A stretch of 59,463 nucleotides of DNA from JBBPYC01 sp038200275 (GTDB lineage Bacteria > Pseudomonadota > Gammaproteobacteria > Burkholderiales > Burkholderiaceae_C). Shown here in pieces: positions 33,911-41,798 of the stretch. Both the position numbers and the translations under genes were made by a program. The notes under the pieces were generated by a model that searched no databases, was not told the DNA's origin, and saw nothing but the letters and a program-made list of their open reading frames with translations. The stretch covers positions 1 to 59,463 of the forward strand of contig JBBPYC010000024.1 in assembly GCA_038200275.1 (NCBI GenBank), written 5' to 3'. The number at the start of each line of letters is the position of its first letter. Within the stretch, counting starts at the first letter, position 1.

Positions 33911-35248
33911 ATGAAGATCGATCGAGACGAGTTCATTCAGACCGATGGTCCCGTTGAAGGTCCACGCAGCGACGTTGTCACCCAGCAGCGCCAGCACGGC
34001 CACCGAGATGCCGGCCGCCGACGCTTTCTCGCCGGATCGCTTGCGGCCGGCCTGGCCGGCGTCTCCCGTGCAGCGGCTCCGCCCGGCGCTGTCGAGCATG
34101 ACGTTCCGCCCAATGCATCCAAGACGCCCGGCTATCCCCTTGAAGATGAAAGTTACGGCTCCAGATCCCAGTTCGAAACCGAGGTGCGCACGCGGTTCAA
34201 GACCGCGACGCCGCAGTCTTCCTGGACTTTTACGCCGCTGCAAAACAGCCGCGGCATCGTGACACCGTCGGGCCTGCATTTCGAGCGCAGTCACGCAGGA
34301 ACAGCGGTGATCGACCCGTCAACGCACACGCTGTTCGTGCACGGTATGGTCGGTCGCCCGCGCAAGCTGGCCATGCGCGATCTGCGCCGTTTTCCGTCGA
34401 TCTCGCAGTTGTTGTTTATTGAATGCTCGGGCAATGGGTTGACCGAATGGTCGAAGCCCACGATGAAAAATGTGCAGGGCACGCATGGGCTGACTTCTTG
34501 CTCCGAATGGACCGGCGTGCCGCTGTCGACAATTCTTCGCGAGGCCGGCGTGGCACCGAATGCGAAATGGCTGCTGGCCGAAGGCAACGACGGCGCCGCG
34601 ATGACGCGCAGCATCCCGATCGAGAAAGCGATGAAGGACTGCCTGCTTGCCTACGCGCAGAACGGTGAGGCGATCCGGCCCGAACAGGGCTACCCGCTGC
34701 GCTTGATCGTGCCGGGCTACGAGGGCAACACGCACATCAAGTGGCTGCGCCGCATCGAGGTGTCGGATGCGCCTTTCATGACGCGCGAGGAAACCTCGAA
34801 ATACACCGACTTGATGCCCGACGGCAAGGCCCGACAGTTCTCGCTCGAGATGGAGGCCAAGTCGGTGATCACCGATCCGTCTGGCGAGATGACGCTCGAC
34901 GGCCCCGGGTTTCACGAGATCACCGGGCTGGCCTGGTCCGGCCGAGGCGCGATCCGCCAGGTCGACGTGTCGACCGATGGCGGCACGAACTGGCAGCCGG
35001 CCGCATTGCAGCAACCGGTGCTGCCGCTGTGCCACACGCGCTTTCGCTTCCCGTGGCGTTGGGACGGCAAGCCAGCCGTGCTGCAAAGCCGCTGCATCGA
35101 TGACACCGGTTATGTGCAACCGACTCTCGGACAGTTGATCGCGGTGCGCGGGCTGAACGGGCCACTCGGTTCGGTCTACCACTTGAATGCGATCCAGAGC
35201 TGGCAGGTTGCAAACGACGGGAAGGTGTCGAATGTTCATCACTATTGA
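33911..35248 (+). CDS. soxC: SoxC-like molybdenum sulfite/sulfane dehydrogenase
   Basis: A 445-residue periplasmic protein of the sulfite oxidase family. It has a twin-arginine signal (GRRRFLAGSLAAG near residue 36), then a molybdopterin domain with FIECSGNG (Mo-ligand Cys), CSEWTGVPLSTIL, and EGNTHIKWLRRIEV, and an Ig-like dimer domain (RQVDVSTDGGTNW). Closest in pattern to SoxC, which oxidises sulfane sulfur or sulfite with a cytochrome partner. The next gene, a c-type cytochrome with SoxD features, overlaps it by 17 bases. No other sox genes are in the window, so a stand-alone sulfite dehydrogenase is possible. Confidence 0.92.
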   Translation: MKIDRDEFIQTDGPVEGPRSDVVTQQRQHGHRDAGRRRFLAGSLAAGLAGVSRAAAPPGAVEHDVPPNASKTPGYPLEDESYGSRSQFETEVRTRFKTATPQSSWTFTPLQNSRGIVTPSGLHFERSHAGTAVIDPSTHTLFVHGMVGRPRKLAMRDLRRFPSISQLLFIECSGNGLTEWSKPTMKNVQGTHGLTSCSEWTGVPLSTILREAGVAPNAKWLLAEGNDGAAMTRSIPIEKAMKDCLLAYAQNGEAIRPEQGYPLRLIVPGYEGNTHIKWLRRIEVSDAPFMTREETSKYTDLMPDGKARQFSLEMEAKSVITDPSGEMTLDGPGFHEITGLAWSGRGAIRQVDVSTDGGTNWQPAALQQPVLPLCHTRFRFPWRWDGKPAVLQSRCIDDTGYVQPTLGQLIAVRGLNGPLGSVYHLNAIQSWQVANDGKVSNVHHY

Positions 35249-35822
35249 AACCCGCTGGCTTTGCGTCGGTGCGCTGCTGCTGTGCGGCCAAGGATTCGCG
35301 GCCGATCGGGCGCAGGAGATGACTTATGGCTTCGGCAGCACGCCGACGCCAGACGACCTGCGCCGATTCGTTTCGCCGCTGCCCGACGGCCGTGGCTTGC
35401 CGGAAGGCTCCGGCTCGGTCGAACAGGGCAAGGCGGTCTATCAGGCGCAATGTGTGGCTTGTCATGGGGAGCAGCTGCAAGGCGGCCTCGGCGACCGATT
35501 GATCGGCGGGCGCGGCACGCTGGTCAACAGCGACCCGACGAAAGCGCCGGTCAAGACCGTGGAAAGCTACTGGCCTTATGCGACAACGCTGTTCGACTAC
35601 GTAAAGCGCGCAATGCCGCTGGTCGCGCCGGGCAGCCTCAGCGACAACGAGGTCTACGCAGTGACCGCTTACGTGCTGTCCCAGGCAAAGATCGTTGCAC
35701 CCGATGCGGTGCTCGGCAAGGATTCGCTGGCCCAGGTGCAAATGCCGAACCGGGACGGCTTCGTTGCGGATCCGAGGCCAGAGAATCTGCCGCCGGTTGC
35801 CCAGTCGCCGCACTCGAAATGA
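35232..35822 (+). CDS. SoxD-like c-type cytochrome
   Basis: A 196-residue exported cytochrome. It has a signal (ALLLCGQGFAA), then YGFGSTPTPDDLRRF and PDGRGLPEGSGS, both typical of SoxD, and one haem site CVACH (Cys74, Cys77, His78). A Met ligand is likely in RAMPLVAPG, followed by NEVYAVTAYVLS. Classical SoxD carries two haems; this one shows one. It should accept electrons from the SoxC-like enzyme encoded just upstream and pass them to the respiratory chain. Confidence 0.92.
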   Translation: MFITIETRWLCVGALLLCGQGFAADRAQEMTYGFGSTPTPDDLRRFVSPLPDGRGLPEGSGSVEQGKAVYQAQCVACHGEQLQGGLGDRLIGGRGTLVNSDPTKAPVKTVESYWPYATTLFDYVKRAMPLVAPGSLSDNEVYAVTAYVLSQAKIVAPDAVLGKDSLAQVQMPNRDGFVADPRPENLPPVAQSPHSK

Positions 35823-35843
35823 TGCATTTGGCGGCGCCGCTCA

Positions 35844-37925
35844 TCAAAAGCTCGTGATCAGGTTCACGCGAAACGATCGCCGCTCGATCGGATGGAAATG
35901 CACGTCGCTGACGGCTACCGGCTCGTTGCGCAGCCGTGATTCATAGAAGTAATCAATCGCTGATGCACGCCGATTCGTCAGGTTGAAGCCGACGAGTTCA
36001 ATGCGCGTTTTTGGATTGAAGCGGTAGCCGACGCGCCCATTCAGCGTGGCGGTGCTGTTCGAACGCACACTGTTGTCCTCAATCAGCGGACGCGGGCCGA
36101 AATAGCGCAGTTGTAACGCGCCGTAATACGGCCCGACATGGTCCACAGCCAACGCGAGCGAGGCCACGCCCTCGACCGCGCCGGGGATGCGGTCACCGGC
36201 CGGATCGAACCCCTTGAAGCGTGCCTGCGCGTAAGCCACATCGGCGTCCACCGTGAGCCAGCGCGTGGCACGCCAGTAGTTGGAAAACTCGAAGCCGACG
36301 CGGCGGCTCGGCCGGCCCGCTTCCGTGGTGCCGGCGTCTCCGAGGAACACGAGTTCCGAATCGAAGTCGAGCCGGTAGATCGACAGCGTGCTTTGCAGGC
36401 CCGGGATGATCTCCGAACGCACACCGACTTCTGCGCCGCGCGAACGCACCAATGGCGGCACCTTGGTCGCAGCTTCGTTCGTCTTCGGATCGAACCGGAT
36501 CGTGGTGCCGCGTGCGTCGTTGCTGTGAAAGCCGGTGCCGGCGTTTGCGTAGTACTCGGTCTTGGCCCACGGGCCGAACACGAGGCCGAGCTTGGGGCTC
36601 ACGATGGAGTCGGCCGCCGTGCCCGAATTGCGCGCGTCGTCGCTGTTCACATCGAAGCGGAAATGGTCGGCGCGCAGGCCGGCCACGGTGCGAAACCACG
36701 GCTTCCAGTACGTGGTGTTTTGCAGATGCACGCCGATGCTGCGTTCGACGATGTGGTCTTGCCGCGTGGTCGAAATGTGTTGCCGCGCGGCGGTGCTGTA
36801 AAGGCCGTTGAAGATGTTGTCGTTCTGCAGTTGCACGCCGGCGATCCACTCAGACCCGAGCCCGACGCCCTGCATCTGCCAGGTGTGCGATGCGTTCAGG
36901 CCGGTGGTGACACGCCGGTCCGGCTGAAAGAACTGATCGCCATTGACGGGGTCGTCCAGGAAGTAGGTGAAGTTGGAAAACAAGTCGAGCCGCTGCCGCA
37001 CCACGTAGGCGTTCACCTTTGTCAGCCCGGCCGACGTGGTGCGGCGCCATTCGCCTGACACGCTGTAGCGGCTGGCCGCGCCGCCGTCGGTCGGATCGAT
37101 TGCGCCGAAGCGCGACAGCGCGCCCGACTCGACCGCGCGGCGCGGGATCTGGTCGGTCGCGTTCCATTTGCCGTGGTAGGCCATGCCGGCAACGTGAAAG
37201 CCGTTAGCCGCATTCCCTTCGCTGTAGCGCAGCACGCCGTTCAGCTTGCGGTAGTCATCCGGCCGGTTGAACGGTCCGTCGTTGTGAAAGGCTTCGAGCG
37301 CGTACAGCAGATGACCATTGGCCCAGGCCGGCGAATCGGCCAGTAGCACGCGCCGATAGCCGTACTGGCCGAATCCGAGGCTCGCGATGCCGTGATCGAG
37401 TCGATCGGCATAGCGCAGCGACGCCGCGCCCGCCGACGAAAAATCGCCCTCTTCCGCGAAGTACGGCCCCTTGCGATATTGGAATTGCGTGGCCAGTTCG
37501 GGAATCACGAAGTTCAAATCGGTCCACCCCTGGCCGTGCGCGTGGCTGCGCTGATTCACCAGCATGCCGTCGACCGTGGTGCGCAGGTCGGTGCCGTGGT
37601 CGAGATTGAAGCCGCGCAGGTAGAACTGGTTGGCTTTGCCTTCGCCGCTGTGCTGGCTCACGATCAGCCCGGGCATCGCTTCAAGCAGTTCGCCGGGGCG
37701 ATAGACGACGCGTGCTTCGAGTTGTTGCTGCGTGACGATGCCGGTATTGGCGGCATCGGCAATGCCAAGCTGGCTGGTGCGCGAGGATTCGATCCGCACT
37801 TCAGGCAAGGTGGCCGGCGTGCCTGCATCGGCGCCGTCGGGCGCAGCCCAAGCGCTCGGTGCGTTTACCAACGCAAGCAGGCCGATCATGGCCATGCCGC
37901 AGGTGGAGATGCTGTACGGCGCCAT
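35844..37925 (-). CDS. TonB-dependent outer-membrane receptor
   Basis: About 693 residues with a signal peptide (IGLLALVNAPSAWAAP), an N-terminal plug (YRPGELLEAMPGLIVSQHSG, then NQFYLRGFNLDHGTDL) and a long beta-barrel ending RSFRVNLITSF with a terminal Phe. No siderophore synthesis genes are near. The gene follows a NikR-family regulator by one base, so the cargo may be a nickel or cobalt complex, though this is inference from context. The start at 37925 (MAPYSIS) gives a normal signal peptide, and a longer upstream start is possible. Confidence 0.9.
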   Translation of the reverse strand: MAPYSISTCGMAMIGLLALVNAPSAWAAPDGADAGTPATLPEVRIESSRTSQLGIADAANTGIVTQQQLEARVVYRPGELLEAMPGLIVSQHSGEGKANQFYLRGFNLDHGTDLRTTVDGMLVNQRSHAHGQGWTDLNFVIPELATQFQYRKGPYFAEEGDFSSAGAASLRYADRLDHGIASLGFGQYGYRRVLLADSPAWANGHLLYALEAFHNDGPFNRPDDYRKLNGVLRYSEGNAANGFHVAGMAYHGKWNATDQIPRRAVESGALSRFGAIDPTDGGAASRYSVSGEWRRTTSAGLTKVNAYVVRQRLDLFSNFTYFLDDPVNGDQFFQPDRRVTTGLNASHTWQMQGVGLGSEWIAGVQLQNDNIFNGLYSTAARQHISTTRQDHIVERSIGVHLQNTTYWKPWFRTVAGLRADHFRFDVNSDDARNSGTAADSIVSPKLGLVFGPWAKTEYYANAGTGFHSNDARGTTIRFDPKTNEAATKVPPLVRSRGAEVGVRSEIIPGLQSTLSIYRLDFDSELVFLGDAGTTEAGRPSRRVGFEFSNYWRATRWLTVDADVAYAQARFKGFDPAGDRIPGAVEGVASLALAVDHVGPYYGALQLRYFGPRPLIEDNSVRSNSTATLNGRVGYRFNPKTRIELVGFNLTNRRASAIDYFYESRLRNEPVAVSDVHFHPIERRSFRVNLITSF

Positions 37926-37926
37926 T

Positions 37927-38397
37927 TCAATGCACCGGTTCGAGATGCCGATGCGCTGTCGACACCGGATCGGCATGTCGATGCGAATCGTGTCCCTGGT
38001 GCAGAGCGATCAGATGGACGTCTGCATGGCGCACCCCGCGCAACGCCATCAGCCGGGCAGCACAGGCGCGCACCGCAACCGTGTTGCCGCGCAGGGTGAT
38101 GGTTTCCAGGCAGTCGTCGTGATCGATCGGGATGCGCTGCACAGCTGCCACCAGATCGTGGTTGTCGTGCTGCAACTGCAGCACATTCGCCATCACGACC
38201 ACCTCGTGTCGCGCCAATACATAGCTCACCGAAGCGATGCACCAGCGCGCCCGGCCTGCATCCAACTGGTCCGAGCCAAGCCGCGCGCGGATCAGATCGC
38301 GTACGGCCTCGGACCGGTTAAGCCCACCCTGATCAAGCAGCCATTGATCGAAAGACTCGGCGAGCTGCGGGTCGAGAGAGATCGTGAAACGGTTCAA
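37927..38397 (-). CDS. nikR: NikR-family metal-responsive regulator with altered nickel site
   Basis: A 156-residue ribbon-helix-helix regulator. The N-terminal DNA-binding part is typical (MNRFTISLDPQLAESFDQWL, NRSEAVRDLIRARL). The ACT-like metal domain has SYVLARHEVVV and IDHDDCLETITLRGN, then MALRGVRHADVHLI. In E. coli NikR the nickel ligands are H76, H87, H89 and C95. Here H77 and C96 remain, but the positions of H87 and H89 are Arg88 and Pro90. It also has a longer C-terminal tail (HDSHRHADP). It heads an operon with the TonB receptor, which it probably controls. Whether it senses nickel is uncertain. Confidence 0.87.
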   Translation of the reverse strand: MNRFTISLDPQLAESFDQWLLDQGGLNRSEAVRDLIRARLGSDQLDAGRARWCIASVSYVLARHEVVVMANVLQLQHDNHDLVAAVQRIPIDHDDCLETITLRGNTVAVRACAARLMALRGVRHADVHLIALHQGHDSHRHADPVSTAHRHLEPVH

Positions 38398-38414
38398 GGC
38401 TGGGTGCTCCGGCT

Positions 38415-38470
38415 GTATGGATCGATGCGGTTAAGAAAAAACGTGTTCTTCTCATACGCACTGACCATAC
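38415..38470. promoter_or_regulatory. Possible NikR-type half-sites upstream of nikR
   Basis: Read on the minus strand, GTATGG (38470-38465) and GTATGA (38457-38452) are direct half-sites seven bases apart, and CCATAC (38420-38415) lies 31 bases further on. Known NikR operators are GTATGA-N16-TCATAC. The half-sites match but the spacing does not, so this is only a candidate operator for an unusual NikR. Confidence 0.3.
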
Positions 38471-38558
38471 AAGCGGATTCAGCCGTCCAGACAAAAGCCG
38501 GCCTCTGCCCAAAGCCGATCATGAATAACGCAGCCCATCGGGTGGGGCTGCTGCACGC

Positions 38559-40361
38559 TCAGCCCGGCTGGGCGGTGTTGCGCAGCCGGATGTGCAGCTC
38601 GCGCAACTGCTTTTCATCCACCGCAGACGGTGCCTGCGTGAGCAGGTCCTGTGCACGTTGCGTCTTGGGGAACGCGATCACATCGCGGATCGATTCGGCG
38701 CCGGTCATCAGCGTGACGATTCGGTCCAGCCCGAACGCGAGCCCGCCGTGCGGCGGCGCGCCATATTGCAGTGCGTCGAGCAGAAAACCGAACTTGGTCT
38801 GTGCGTCTTCTGGCGAGATTCGCAGCGCATCGAACACTTTTCTCTGCACGTCGGCGCGGTGAATACGCACCGAGCCGCCACCCATTTCCCAGCCGTTGAG
38901 CACCATGTCGTAACCCTTGGAAATGCACTTCTCAGGCGCTGTTTCCATCCAGTCCTCATGCCCGTCTTTCGGCGCAGTGAAGGGGTGGTGCGTGGCGGTG
39001 TAGCGCTGGGCGTCCTCGTCGTATTCGAACATCGGGAAATCGGTCACCCACAACGGCTGCCAGCCGGCTTCGAACAGCCCGTTTTTCTTGCCAAATTCGC
39101 TGAGGCCGATGCGTGTGCGCAATGCACCGATCGCGTCGTTCACAATTTTTGCCTTGTCGGCACCGAAGAAGATCAGATCGCCGGCCTGCACGCCGGTGCG
39201 CTTGATCAGTTCGGCCAGCGCCTCGTCGTGCAGGTTCTTCACGATCGGGCTTTGCAGGCCATCACGCCCCTGCGCTGGGTCGTTCACCTTGATCCACGCC
39301 AAGCCCCGCGCGCCATAGATCTTGACGAAATCGGTGTAGCCGTCGATCTCGCTGCGGCTCATTGCACCGCCACCGGGGATGCGCAGCGCGACCACGCGGC
39401 CCCCGTCGCGTTTGGCGGCTTCGGCAAAGACCTTGAAGTCAACCGTCTGCATCAGGTCGGTCAAGTCGGTGAACTCAAGCGGAATGCGCAAGTCCGGCTT
39501 GTCGGAGCCGAAGCGCCGCATCGCCTCCTGCCACGTCATGACCGGGAAGGTGCCGAGGTCGACGTCCATCGTGTTGCGAAACACGGTGACGATCATGCGT
39601 TCGAACAGCGCGCGGATTTCCTCTTCACCAAGGAACGACGTCTCGATATCGATCTGCGTGAACTCGGGCTGCCGGTCGGCGCGCAAATCTTCGTCGCGAA
39701 AGCACTTGGTGATCTGGTAGTAGCGGTCGTAGCCGGCCACCATCAGCAATTGCTTGAACAACTGAGGCGACTGCGGCAGCGCGAAGAACATGCCGTCGTG
39801 CACGCGGCTCGGCACCAGATAGTCGCGCGCACCTTCCGGAGTCGATTTTCCGAGCATCGGTGTCTCGATGTCGATGAAGCCGTGCGCGTCGAGAAACTTG
39901 CGCACTTCCATCGTCACGCGGTAACGCAGCATCAGGTTTTTCTGCATCGCGGGCCGGCGCAAGTCAAGCACGCGGTGCGTGAGTCGCGTAGTCTCCGACA
40001 GGTTGTCGTCATCCATCTGGAACGGCGGCGAAACAGATGGATTCAGCACTTGCAGGTCGTGGCACAGCACCTCGATCTTGCCGCTCGCGAGTTGTTCGTT
40101 CACAGTGCCTTCAGGCCGCGCGCGCACCAGGCCTTCAATTCGAATGCAGAACTCGCTGCGCACGTCTTCGGCCTGCGCGAACATCTCGGCACGATCCGGA
40201 TCACAGACGACCTGCACATAGCCTTCGCGGTCGCGCAGGTCGATGAAGATGACACCACCATGGTCGCGTCGGCGGTTCACCCAGCCGCACAGAGCCACGG
40301 TTTGGCCCAACAGGGCCTCGGTCACGGAACCGCAATAGTGGGTACGCATCGGCATGGTCAT
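38559..40361 (-). CDS. aspS: Aspartyl-tRNA synthetase (probably non-discriminating)
   Basis: Charges tRNA-Asp. The 600-residue class II bacterial-type enzyme has an OB-fold anticodon domain (RTHYCGSVTEALLGQTV, then RRRDHGGVIFIDLRD), motif 2 (FRDEDLRADRQPEFTQID), a GAD insertion domain, and motif 3 (GLAFGLDRIVTLM). His in RRRDHGG, in place of Leu, is the residue linked in Pseudomonas to also charging tRNA-Asn, which would need GatCAB; GatCAB is not in the window. The start may be one of three close ATGs (40361, 40355, 40349). Confidence 0.96.
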   Translation of the reverse strand: MTMPMRTHYCGSVTEALLGQTVALCGWVNRRRDHGGVIFIDLRDREGYVQVVCDPDRAEMFAQAEDVRSEFCIRIEGLVRARPEGTVNEQLASGKIEVLCHDLQVLNPSVSPPFQMDDDNLSETTRLTHRVLDLRRPAMQKNLMLRYRVTMEVRKFLDAHGFIDIETPMLGKSTPEGARDYLVPSRVHDGMFFALPQSPQLFKQLLMVAGYDRYYQITKCFRDEDLRADRQPEFTQIDIETSFLGEEEIRALFERMIVTVFRNTMDVDLGTFPVMTWQEAMRRFGSDKPDLRIPLEFTDLTDLMQTVDFKVFAEAAKRDGGRVVALRIPGGGAMSRSEIDGYTDFVKIYGARGLAWIKVNDPAQGRDGLQSPIVKNLHDEALAELIKRTGVQAGDLIFFGADKAKIVNDAIGALRTRIGLSEFGKKNGLFEAGWQPLWVTDFPMFEYDEDAQRYTATHHPFTAPKDGHEDWMETAPEKCISKGYDMVLNGWEMGGGSVRIHRADVQRKVFDALRISPEDAQTKFGFLLDALQYGAPPHGGLAFGLDRIVTLMTGAESIRDVIAFPKTQRAQDLLTQAPSAVDEKQLRELHIRLRNTAQPG

Positions 40362-40439
40362 TGACAGTTCGTTCAGGAAAGCTTGGAGGGAGTCCGACCG
40401 GCAGGCTGCTTGGTCGGCTGGACCGGGTTTGCGATCCGA

Positions 40440-41210
40440 TCAGTTTTTTGGCGGCAAGTGCAGCGCGCCGGGCACGTCACTCAGGGCTTCGCCGACCACG
40501 GTATCGGCGAACGCGCGTGCGGGCGCAGCAGCGCGCGGGGTGCGCGTCACCGGAAGCGCAAGGTCAAGATCGGGGGCAGTTGTGGTTGCCGACTTTCTTG
40601 GCGGTTTGTCACCACTACCGGGCACCACCACGCCCATCGAAACCACATATTTCAACGCTTCGTCCACGCTCATGCGCAACTCGACACAGTGATCCTTGGG
40701 AACCATCACAAAATATCCGCCGGTCGGGTTCGGCGTGGTTGGCACATAGACGCTGAGACAGTCGGCGGGCAGGTGGTTTGCGGCGTCGCCACCCGGCACG
40801 CCGGTCACGAAGCCGATGGTCCAGACGCCTTCGCGCGGCCACTGCAGCAGCACTGTTCGTCGAAACGCGGTGCCGTTGTCGGAAAACAGCGTGTCCGACA
40901 CCTGCTGCACGCCGGAGTAGATCGAGCGCACGATCGGAATCCGGTGCAGCAACCCGTTCCAGCCCTGCACCAGCTTCTTGCCAACGAAATTGCTTGCGGT
41001 GGCGCCGATCAGCAAAAGAATGCCAAGCGCAAGCAGCACGCCAAAGCCCGGCAGATGAAAGCCGAGCAGTTGATCAGGCCGCCAAGACGGCGGCAGGATC
41101 AGCAGAGTCTGGTCCAACGTGCCGACGATCCAGTCGAGCACCCACAGCGTGACCACGGCGGGTACCGTGACCAGCAGGCCGGTCAGCAACCATCGGCGCA
41201 GCGCGTTCAT
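40440..41210 (-). CDS. DUF502 membrane protein
   Basis: A 256-residue inner-membrane protein with two N-terminal helices (WLLTGLLVTVPAVVTLWVL, FGVLLALGILLLIGATASN) and a soluble part (RIPIVRSIYSGVQQVSDTLF, then VFVPTTPNPT-like YVPTTPNPTGGYFVMVP). It ends in an Ala/Pro-rich tail (about 210-256). The family is widespread next to aspS and fmdB in betaproteobacteria, with no assigned function. All of these genes are on the minus strand with short spacing. Confidence 0.9.
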   Translation of the reverse strand: MNALRRWLLTGLLVTVPAVVTLWVLDWIVGTLDQTLLILPPSWRPDQLLGFHLPGFGVLLALGILLLIGATASNFVGKKLVQGWNGLLHRIPIVRSIYSGVQQVSDTLFSDNGTAFRRTVLLQWPREGVWTIGFVTGVPGGDAANHLPADCLSVYVPTTPNPTGGYFVMVPKDHCVELRMSVDEALKYVVSMGVVVPGSGDKPPRKSATTTAPDLDLALPVTRTPRAAAPARAFADTVVGEALSDVPGALHLPPKN

Positions 41211-41258
41211 CGAGAAAACGAAAGAAGCAAGGAAAAGACGACGCCGCCCACGGGCGTG

Positions 41259-41681
41259 CTATCCGCCAGCAGGCGGTTTGCTGCCAGACGGCTTGGGCGG
41301 TGGCGCTGGTGCAGGCGATGCAGCGGGCGCAGGCGCGGGGGGCGACGTGCCTTCGCCCTTGACTTCCGACTTCGCCGCCGGCTTGTCGTCAGATTTGCCT
41401 TCGGACTTCCCTTCCGACTTGCCAGAGTCGCCGTTTGCTTCGCTGCGTTTTGAATCGGTCGCATCGTCCTTCGCACTTGCACCACCGGCTGCCTTGGGCT
41501 GGCTTTTGAAATCGGTCGCGTACCAGCCAGAGCCCTTGAGCTGAAAGCCAGCGGCGGTCACTTGTTTAATGAACGTCGGCTCACCACAGGCCGGGCAACG
41601 CTCAAGCGGCGAGTCGGACATTTTCTGCAGCACGTCTTTCGCAAGACCGCAGGAAGCACATTTGTAAGCGTAGATGGGCAT
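41259..41681 (-). CDS. FmdB-type zinc ribbon protein
   Basis: A 140-residue protein with a FmdB zinc ribbon in the first 45 residues (MPIYAYKCASCG, then CPACGEPTFIKQ, giving two CxxC pairs) and a long low-complexity tail rich in Lys, Ser, Asp, Pro and Ala (about 70-140). FmdB proteins act as putative regulators, and their role here is unknown. The ATG at 41681 is the family start; the open frame extends upstream without similarity. Confidence 0.92.
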   Translation of the reverse strand: MPIYAYKCASCGLAKDVLQKMSDSPLERCPACGEPTFIKQVTAAGFQLKGSGWYATDFKSQPKAAGGASAKDDATDSKRSEANGDSGKSEGKSEGKSDDKPAAKSEVKGEGTSPPAPAPAASPAPAPPPKPSGSKPPAGG

Positions 41682-41798
41682 AACGAAACAGTCGAGGCGT
41701 GGCAGCAGAAGGCACGCAGCTTGCAAAACCCTCAATTATAGGTAGCGCAACCGTTTTCGAGTGCCTTGGCTTGACAGCACAAGCGCATTGGCTGCGCA

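Noticed and set aside
38592..40364. 590-codon plus-strand frame
   Set aside because: Shadow of aspS, whose motifs 2 and 3 are intact on the minus strand.
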